Below, in pieces: positions 55,997-64,000 of a DNA stretch of 64,000 nt. A program made the translations under genes and the position numbers. The notes under the pieces were generated by a model. It had not been told where the DNA came from, ran no database searches, and was given only the letters and a program-made list of their open reading frames with translations. Positions within the stretch are counted from its first letter, which is position 1. Each line of letters begins with the position of its first letter. The DNA comes from Pachyseris speciosa (Eukaryota > Cnidaria > Anthozoa > Scleractinia > Pachyseridae), in the NCBI GenBank assembly GCA_016490735.1, contig JAEMWC010000272.1, forward strand, positions 683,501 to 747,500. Direction: 5' to 3'.

Positions 55997-56820
55997 TTAA
56001 AGTTGTCGATTTAAAATGTCAACTGAGGTCGATTTTTTTACGGCCAGATGTAGGGTGTTCCAGAGGCGTGGGGCGGCCACTGCAAAGGAGTGACCTCTGT
56101 GACCTCCAAAGTTTTTAAGGTTATAATGGGGATTACGAAGCAGATTTTGTGTAGATGAAAGCAGCGATCTTGCTGGACGGTATACGTAGCAAGAACAAAG
56201 AATACAGGAAGAGGGAAGGAGGTATAAGAAGTATATACCTGTACCTGTGTTGTTTCCAAATATGGTTTGGCTACATGTGTATATATTCTGTATATTTGTA
56301 ATTATCAATTGCGCCGCAATATAGTCATTTTCTCTTTTTAAAATATCGGAAAGCAATTTGTGAAGTACTTTGGTGAATTCCTTTTTAGGAAGATCTGTAA
56401 TATGACAAGGTATCTCATTCCAAAGTTTTACGCCAAAACGAGACAAGGAGTTTTTGTGTATTTCCAGCTTTGAACCTTTAACGTGAAAGTTACCAGAAGT
56501 AGATGATCTTGTATTGTATGAATGAATTGTTGAGGTTTTTTCAAATGAATTTAAAAGATTTGGTGGCGAATGGTTGCTGTTGATGTCGTGCATTAGACGA
56601 GCTACAGATTTATAATACATAAATGTCACTGGTAATATATCAGCGTCGATAAATAGAGGAATTGCTTGTTCACGTATGTATAAAATACCTCATGCAAAGC
56701 ACTTTCTTTTGGATAATTAGAATCTTATTAAGGGCAGTATTGGAAGCTTGACCCCAGACAGCAAGACCATAGTTTAGGTGGGGGTGGATTAATGTTTGAT
56801 GAATATATAAAATTATATGC
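55997..56820 (-). pseudogene. Two joined non-LTR RT C-terminal fragments
   Basis: 56820-56640 reads YIHQTLIHPHLNYGLAVWGQ. 56630-56330 reads an RT tail (STIHSYNTRSSTSGNFHVKG, FGVKLWNEIPCHITDLPKK). After that, 56130-55997 reads another family's end (FGGHRGHSFAVAAPRLWNTL, STSVDILNRQL). Two elements thus end in tandem in the same orientation, one inserted in or recombined with the other. Confidence 0.75.
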
Positions 56821-57909
56821 TTTCCGCTCTCCGTAAATTTCCTTTTCGTTTCTTTCTTTTTAAATAAAACAATGATAAAAATATGAATTATCGTAACTTA
56901 AAATATTATTCCTTCCTTTCTTTTCTTTTCATTTTAATTTCTTTTTCCTCTGGGCCGCCTAGATTAGCAATTGCTGTTTTGCGGGCCAGTCTATTTTTTA
57001 CTGAAATAAAGCTGAAATAAAGTTGAAAGTTGAAAGTTGATCTTGTCCACTACATCAAGAGAGTTACTTCTTACTGGAGGGTTAAAACCCCTTCATGTTT
57101 TTTAACTTGACACCTATATGAAGAAACATCAAGCAACTATCAGTGAGTTCATTTCCATTATAAAAATGAATTGTCGAAAACACACACAACTGCACTAAGA
57201 ACTGTTGTGTGCAGAGTCATCAAGTGCTTTTTTTGATGCCGGCCCCACCCCCTCCCCCCACCACAATACCTTGCCAAGCATTCAGCAAAATTTCCCAAAG
57301 CCCCCCATAACCTACTGCTGAACATTTTTGACTCCCCTCAAAATCACCATAGTCCCCCTACATACACACTTAATTTCAACTCAATTTAAGCATTATCAGA
57401 GTAGCTCTATGGAGTTAATATCTTCGAGAAAGAAAAACTGCGAACCCTCCCTAAAACAATTCATAATTGCATTACTGTTCCACTATTAAATACCAATATA
57501 AAAGCAGGGACCGCGCAGCATTTTTGCGATTGGGGGGGCTAAATAAAATGCCGAAGGCATTTGTAGCGCGCGCCGCAGGCGCAAGCGTCCTAGGGGGGTC
57601 CGGGTGCATGCTTCCACGGAAAAATTTTTAAAATAAATGCTTCTAGAATGGCTAAAAATACATCCCAATACAGCAGACACAGTGAATTATTTTATTATTT
57701 ATCAGGCTAATAAACACCAAATTTGAACTAAAATAACAAAACATCAAACACAAGGAAAATCCCAATAATTACTTTTTAGCACGTTGACAAATCTAAATCA
57801 GTGAATTTACCAAAGTTTTTTTAATGTTAAACTTCAGTACAAGACATATTAAGATACACTTACTGGCAATACATATTAAATAGCTGAGTAAATAAATGAA
57901 TACTTACAT
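56821..57909. other. No gene seen; GC-rich dispersed repeat fragment
   Basis: Mostly AT-rich. 57505-57615 stands out as GC-rich (GCCGCAGGCGCAAGCGTCC, GGGGGGTCCGGGTGCATGC) and looks like a fragment of a dispersed repeat. 57240-57265 is C-rich. Confidence 0.45.
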
Positions 57910-60900
57910 AATATAAAATATATATATATAAGAAAAAAAAAACCATTGAACACTAAATAAGTAAAAGAAACAGTAATTAGTACATTCTTAAGTTTCTTAT
58001 GCTTTGAGTACATATTTGCATCAGAAGAAACTTGTTTGCAAGATAATTTGCCATGGCGTTATTGAGGCAGTATAAGATAACGGATAAAGGACAGAGAATA
58101 TCAGGGGCGTTGGGAATAGCCCTATATTTAAAACGACAGTTTCTAAGTGGTATCGTGTAGGAATGACCATTGTTTGGGTAGAAGGTTGTTTGCTTCTGCT
58201 TGTACTTGTATGTTGTACATTGTCTTTAGGTATTTGAGAAAACCTTGCAATAGAGGTATAGATTCTTTTGTTTTGCAGAGCCAGATATAGTGCCTGGCAA
58301 TAAGGAAACAAAAATTGATCTGGCGTTGAAGTTTAGAGGAGTCTGATCTTAGGCCTAATAAAACAGTCATGTCTGCAGAGTAGCTATCAGGAATAATTTG
58401 GCAGAGTTTTAATCGCGCTATGATGCTCTCCCAGAAGAGTGCCGTTTTTGTGCAGGACCAAAAAAGGTGTATGAGTTTTTCTGGTTCTTTTTTTACAAAA
58501 GGAGCAGTTGGGGTTTTCTTTTATCCCTATTATAGTCAAGAAAGCATTTGTTGGAATTCTTCTGTGCAAAAGTTTGAACTGAAATTCCCTCAGTTTTGTG
58601 CTTTTTGTGATTTTATGGGCTAGTTGGTAGGTCGAGCCCCACTTTATTTCGTTTTGACCTAGGCTGCAGTCTTCGATCCATTTTTGCTGACTTGTAATAG
58701 GAGCGGCACTTTTCTTTGTAATTAATTTGTCATACACCAGCCTGCTTGCTCTTTGGGCTTTAATTAGTTTTGTCGAATAACTTTCGTATCCATTGCCTTC
58801 GTTTGTGAGGTCTCCTTGGTTGGATATGTTACATAGCGTTTTAAGTGCGGAAATTATTCCATAGTATACTAAGGGTTGGACCTTGATGTTGTATTTGTTT
58901 AAAAATTCTGGTAGAGTGAGGAATTTTCTTTCTCTGTTCCTTAAGTGCTTGACTTTTGTAATGCCTTTACGATACCATTCTTTAAAGAAAATAGGGCTGT
59001 CGTTGATCCTTATAAGTGAGTTGTACCTGCGCATACGCTTTGTTCTGTAAGCTGGCTTTCCGATGTTATATTCTCTTCAAAATTGATTTCTGACCAGATT
59101 AAGAGAATTTCCTTTAAGAAACTGTCTTGCGTTCTGAAGATATTAGCTTTGTCTATCTTATTAAGATTGCTTGTGAAAGGTAGGGTACACTCAAACTTTT
59201 TCAGTTCAAGATCGAAAAAAGGTTTCCATTTACCTTGATTGCCTGTGTCCAAGTACTTCTTTATCCAAGTGGCTTTTAGTGCTTTATTGAAAGACAATAT
59301 GTCAATCATTTTAAGGCCAGCTGCTGGGTAATTGTTGATCATAATATCTCGCTTTATTTTATCGCCCTTTCCGTTCCAAAGAAACAAATAAAAGAGCTTG
59401 TTAATCTCGCTAATTATTTTTTTGTTTGTGCACAAAGGTGCCAAGACGTACACAATTTGGGAAGCTACTAGGGTGTTTAAGACTGTGATCTTCCCACTTA
59501 AGGTTAATCTGCGGGATTTCCAGTTACTTAGAGTATTTCTAACTTTTTCAAGTTTTTCCTTATAGTTTAAAAGTACAGTGTTTTCAGGGTCTGTCGTAAA
59601 CCATACTCCAAAAGATTTTACTTTGTTTGTTTGCCATCTGAAATTTCTTTCTGGCAGAAGAATTTCTTTTTTTCCACTATTTGTTCCGATCCAAATTGCT
59701 TCCGTTTTCTTACTGTTTAGTTTGAGACCCGAGGCTTCCCCAAAATCGTCGAGTGTGTTAAGAGCAGCTGAGAGCGACGTCTGTCAACCATTTAATATTA
59801 AGGTTGTATCGTCTGCATATTGGCTTATTTTGATTTCCTCTTGGTCAACATGTATCCCTTTGATATTGCTGTTCCTTTTAAAAGCCTTGGCTAAGACTTC
59901 AACTGAAAGGACAAATAGATATGGAGACAAAGGGCACCCCTGCCTGACTCCTCTTTCAATTTTAAAGAAGTTGCTTGTCCATCCGTTGTTTAAAAAGCAG
60001 CTCTCTATGTTGCTGTAAAAGAATTTGACCCAGTTTACAACGCTTGGGCCGAAACCGAAGTATTGAAGAGATTTTATGATATAAGGCCATTCGATCGTGT
60101 CAAAAGCTTTCTCGAAATCGAGAAATAATAATAACCCTGGGATGTTTCTTTCTTTGGTAAAACGAATAACATAGTCTATTAATCGAATGTTTTCACCTAT
60201 AAACCTGCCTTTCATAAAGCCAGTTTGGTCACAACTGATGAGATCGGGGAGAACCTTTTTCAGCCTTTTGGCCACAGCCTTTGCTGCAATTTTGTAGTCG
60301 CAGTTGAGAAGAGTAAGGGGTCTCCAGTTTTTAATGAGATATGGCTCAGCGTCTTTCTCAGGAATGGGTTTGATTACCCCTCTTCTTTGTGTGATGGAAA
60401 GCTGACTCGTTTCTTGCGCGTAATTAAGAGTCTTAATCAACAAGTTTGATATATTTGTCCAAAAGACTCTATAAAATTCTGCAGGTAGCCCATCGGATCT
60501 CGGGATTTTTCCCAGTTCCATGGTTTTCAGGGCTGCAAGCATTCTCTTTCTGTTAAAAGGCTTTCGCAATTGTTCCGTTGCTCATCATTCAGGACGGTGT
60601 CGTTTTCATGTTTAAAGAAATCATATCTGTTGATTAAATTGTATACATTTCTGTTGGATGTATATAGATTTACGAAAAAGGATTCACCTTCTGCTAAAAT
60701 TTCCTGATCCGATGTGATAAAGTTATTTTTGTCCACTTTAAGTTGGCTCCTAGTACCTTGCTTATAGTGCCTCTTTTCTAGGTTAAGGAAATATTTCGTA
60801 TTTTTTCTCCTTCATTGTGCCATTTAATTTTAGCTCTCAATATGGAACCTTTCGTACGAAATTCAATAATTCTTTCTAGCTCACGCTTTAAATCACTCAG

Positions 60901-61918
60901 TTGTTCTACGAGTTCAGAATTTTCCGTTTCGCTAGATTCCCCGTTGTCCATTTTCAATTCTAGTTTGGAAATTGCCTGCTCTAGTTCCGCCTCACGGTCC
61001 TTCATTTTCTTAGTTTTGTTCGCTGCGTACTGAAGCGATTTTTCCCTTATTTTAAGCTTAATCATCTCCCACAATAGAGCAGATTTTACTCTGTCGTCGT
61101 TTTCATATTCGTCTTGAACTTCGTTAATCGTCGTCTTTATGACATTAACATAAGCAGTTTCGGTTAAAAAAGAGGTATTTAATTTCCAAAGGCCGGGTCC
61201 TCTGCTATTTGTATGGAGAGACAGATCTAATGTAATCATGGAATGGTCTGTTTTATATCCTGGCACTATATCGGTGTTAGTGACGTCACCAATAACGCTT
61301 TGGCTTATTAAAAAGAAATCAAGTCTACATTAAACCTTAGGTTGTCGTTGTCTCCACGTGTACCTTTTGTCATCCGGATTGTAAATTCTCCAGACGTCAA
61401 GTAGATCAAGGTTCTCTGAAATTTCTTGAATAGTCTTCAAGCTATTTTGGTGAGTTTTGGCAAGGCCTCCTTTTTTGTCATTTTCGATATTGAGAACGAG
61501 GTTGAAGTCTCCGCCAATTATTATGTCTTCACATTTGAAATTTAAAAGATGATCGTAAAAGTTTTGAAAGAAAGAAGGTTTATCCTCGTTGGGAGCGTAG
61601 ATGTTAGCGAGAGTCAAAAACTTTTCGTTAGCTTTTAAGTCACAAATAATAAATCTCCCTGCAGGATCGGTGTAAAGTCTGGATCTGTAGGTTAAAATTA
61701 TTGTTAAAAAGAATACAGACACCTGCTTTGTTGCTTTCAAAAGAGGTGAAGTGAGCTTGATAGCCCCATTCTGCTCTCCACAAGTTATTTGTTTTTTCAA
61801 TACAATGTACTTCTTGGAGCATGCATATTGATGGCCTTTTTGCGCGAAGCCAATTGAACACTTCTCTTCTCTTAGCGTCATCCCTGAGTCCCCTGGCATT
61901 CAATGAAGTTATTTTCAA
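57910..61918 (-). pseudogene. L1/Tx1-clade LINE, ORF2 nearly complete but broken
   Basis: Minus strand from 61918: apurinic-type endonuclease (ITSLNARGLRDD, CMLQEVHC, NIYAPNEDKPSF, IIIGGDFNLVL, YKTDHSMITLDL), linker coiled coil (61060-60800), reverse transcriptase (PRSDGLPAEFYRVFW, NWRPLTLLNCDYKIAAKAVA, FLDFEKAFDTIEW, RQGCPLSPYLFVLSVEVLA, catalytic QYADDTTLIL), then a long C-terminal domain with CSFCKK, the start of the L1-type zinc knuckle. Breaks: frameshifts near 61690, 60780, 60560, 59030 and 58480; stops at 61330 and 59784. ORF1 is absent. About 4 kb, so a nearly full-length ORF2 copy that decayed after insertion. Confidence 0.9.
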
Positions 61919-62034
61919 AGTTACGATTCGTTCAAGTCTTTTGCAATAAACGTTGTCTCGAGGGGAAAAAAATATGTACGCCTTAATAAAGAATTTGCAT
62001 TCTTTCTAATAGGTGTACAAAAAAAAACCGGTTT

Positions 62035-62244
62035 TCAATTTCGCTGGACAAATTCATTCGCTACATCTGGAAGCCGAACTTTATCTGTTCTTGCCTTGTG
62101 GGTATGCAATAAAGCTACATTGTTAAAACGTTGCTGTTTCATGTTAGCACGCAACCACGTTTTCACTCTTCTTGCCATGGAAAACGACCGCTCACCTGTA
62201 GCACTTGTGGCAGGAATGTACGAACAGGAGTTTACAAATAACAA
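62035..62244 (-). pseudogene. hAT transposase C-terminal dimerisation domain fragment
   Basis: Minus strand reads IPATSATGERSFSMARRVKT, WLRANMKQQRFNNVALLHTH. SAT-x-ERSFS ... LK(T/W)xLR ... RLxxLALLxxH is the hAT dimerisation signature (ZMYM1/TTF-like proteins). Only this domain is present; the LINE begins about 120 bp away. Confidence 0.8.
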
Positions 62245-62582
62245 TAACGTCAGTTATCATGTGTCTCTCGTGATCAGTAAGAACACGTTCTAAAACCTTG
62301 GGTAGTATTCTAAAATAGCTTTATTTCGACAAAAACTAGCATTTTTGACTGTATTTTTGCCAAAATCACATATTTTGCTTGACAAGTGAAGATAATTTAT
62401 TAAAAACAGGCGGATTTTACCGAATTCAAAGTAAGGTTTGTATTATTTTTAAACAGAGAGAATATTTTGCCAAATTTTCATACAGTTTTGTAAGGTTACA
62501 ACGAAAAAAATTTTTTTTCTGGGAATATGCCGCTTGAATTTAAATTCGTCTGTCGTGATACCGTCAAAAACAAATTTCCAGA

Positions 62583-62722
62583 AAGTGACCATGGAAATTT
62601 CCAACGTCATTTATAAGAAGCAGAAAATGACCGTGGAAATTTCCAACGTCATCTATAACAATCAGAAACTGACGGTGGAAATTTCCAACGTCATTCATAG
62701 TAAGCAGAAACAGACCATGAAT
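62583..62722 (+). repeat. 42-bp minisatellite, 3+ units, each with a GGAAATTTCC palindrome
   Basis: GGAAATTTCCAACGTCA starts at 62593, 62635 and 62677, an exact 42-bp period. The unit length divisible by 3 keeps a frame open, giving VEISNVIY repeats, but no start context or neighbouring exon supports a gene. GGAAATTTCC resembles an NF-kappaB half-palindrome pair and AACGTCA a CRE half-site. Confidence 0.75.
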
Positions 62723-62739
62723 TTCACCCAACGTTAAAC

Positions 62740-64000
62740 TCCGTTTGTTCGTTTTAAGAACCGCTGTTTTTCCGTAAATTACAACTTACTGGAGAAGATG
62801 TGTTTCAAGTTTTTCTTTAATCAACAATTTAGAAGGACATGGACATCAGTAAAAAATTTTCGATTCAGTTAAGGAGTACACATCGGCGGTAATCTTCGTA
62901 ATAACGGTATTCTGCACCTGAAAAAGAACGTAAAATTAACATCAATAGGTGTTTGTAGTTGAGGGCTTCCAGAGCAAACGACTGATTTTGCTGGATTTTA
63001 GTGAGTCTGCTCAATCTCACGTTATTCCTTTGTGGAATAGGTGATAAGGAGTAAAATTTATGGAACCGTTACACCCTCTATTTACAATTCTAACTAAACA
63101 CAGGACTAAGCAAGGATAAAAAACATGTTTTCGAGTCATACTTAACATTTGAGTCATTTGTCGGTCACTATGCAGAGACAACTGAAATTTCATAGGAGGC
63201 AAACTGGTTGGAAAAAAATGGCGTGCACACGGACAAAATAACCGTCTTCATTCATGAAGTGAGCTACCCAAATCGACAATTTCAGAGGGCTCTAACCTCA
63301 AGGCCCACCAACACTTGAAATACCTCATACCATTATTGTAGCAAGTGGCAACAAAAAGAGTTCTTAGTCGACTTTCCTACCTGAATGGTTTAAGGCATTG
63401 TCTAAATGGTTTAAGGCATCTTACTTCACCGGTTGTCATCACTCTGCTTCTTGCTTGGTAGGGCACAGTGTATAGACCTCATCCTTATATTTGCACATTA
63501 ACTGCATCGGCCAACATACAGCTGAAGGTATACCGTACCAGTCAGTCTCACGGCATGCTTTCCTTTGACATTTGAATATTTATCCAATATGAAATTGTTA
63601 TCAGAATGAATAATGATGTTGATATCGGTGTGAATTAAAAAGTGACACCTTCCTGTATGGTTTTATTAATCTGATACCACAGGTATAGATTGTGTCACGT
63701 ACTCACTGAATGGATGGAAGTCTTGGCACGACGTTTTCCTAGATTCTACATTCACGAAGCCCTAACTTATAACGAATGTCGTAATTTTAATTTTTGTTTT
63801 GATGTATGGAAGAAGTACAGAAAAAACGAGATTTGTATCACATCCGGTCTTTTCAATGAAAATTATGCCTACACATTCCTAGTACTTACCGCATTCCTTT
63901 GGTAGCCGCAGAAAAACGGCCCCCAAACCGCCAAAAGGCCACTAGCCACTCAGTTCAACCGTGAGTCTTCGACAGAAGAACGCGTTTCTGTTTTAAGACC
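62740..64000. other. No gene seen
   Basis: AT-rich. The longest frames lack similarity to any family recognised and show no linked splice sites. Confidence 0.4.

Noticed and set aside
63690..63905. 71-codon ORF as a gene
   Set aside because: No recognisable domain, splice context or repeat match; likely chance.

Overview
The window is metazoan nuclear DNA. Genes are split by many spliceosomal introns, AT is high, and the space between exons is packed with small foldback transposons and retroelement relics. The mix (Penelope-like, L1/Tx1-like, CR1/L2-like, Tc1-like, hAT-like, MULE-like, tRNA-SINE) and the protein families point to a cnidarian, probably a stony coral or sea anemone. That placement is inference from repeat style and proteins; no taxon marker is present.

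Layout. (1) 1-6.4 kb, + strand: the last seven coding exons of an ARIH2/Ariadne-2 RBR E3 ubiquitin ligase, then a poly(A) signal. (2) 6.4-10.3 kb: intergenic MITEs and a decayed CR1/L2-type reverse transcriptase. (3) 10.4-28.2 kb, + strand: a complete FGD-family Cdc42-type RhoGEF with 15 coding exons, about 945 aa and a DH-PH-FYVE-PH layout. Two introns use GC-AG borders, and introns are loaded with foldback elements. (4) 28.6-31.1 kb: MITEs and a CR1/L2-like RT pseudogene. (5) 31.1-42.1 kb: two copies of a cytosolic-sulfotransferase first exon plus intron (33.6 and 40.5 kb), separated and invaded by stacked transposons. Comparing the copies gives empty sites and a relative insertion order. 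(6) 42.1-48.3 kb: a 6.1-kb insertion in the second sulfotransferase intron. It carries a broken three-exon gene for an OB-fold/zinc-ribbon (RPA-like) protein, which is itself invaded by a Penelope-like element with a hammerhead ribozyme; that element is invaded in turn by a 446-bp MITE. (7) 48.4-57 kb: an inverted MITE pair, a TTAA foldback element and two CR1/jockey-type RT relics. (8) 57.9-61.9 kb, - strand: a nearly full-length but broken L1/Tx1-clade LINE, then a hAT transposase C-terminal fragment and a 42-bp minisatellite with a kappaB-like palindrome.

Only ARIH2 and FGD look like intact host genes; they act in unrelated processes (ubiquitin transfer; Rho GTPase activation). The sulfotransferase exons are intact but have no visible downstream exons. 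No rRNA, standalone functional tRNA or CRISPR was seen. Exon limits were read from splice sites, frame continuity and family similarity recalled from knowledge; no database search was run.
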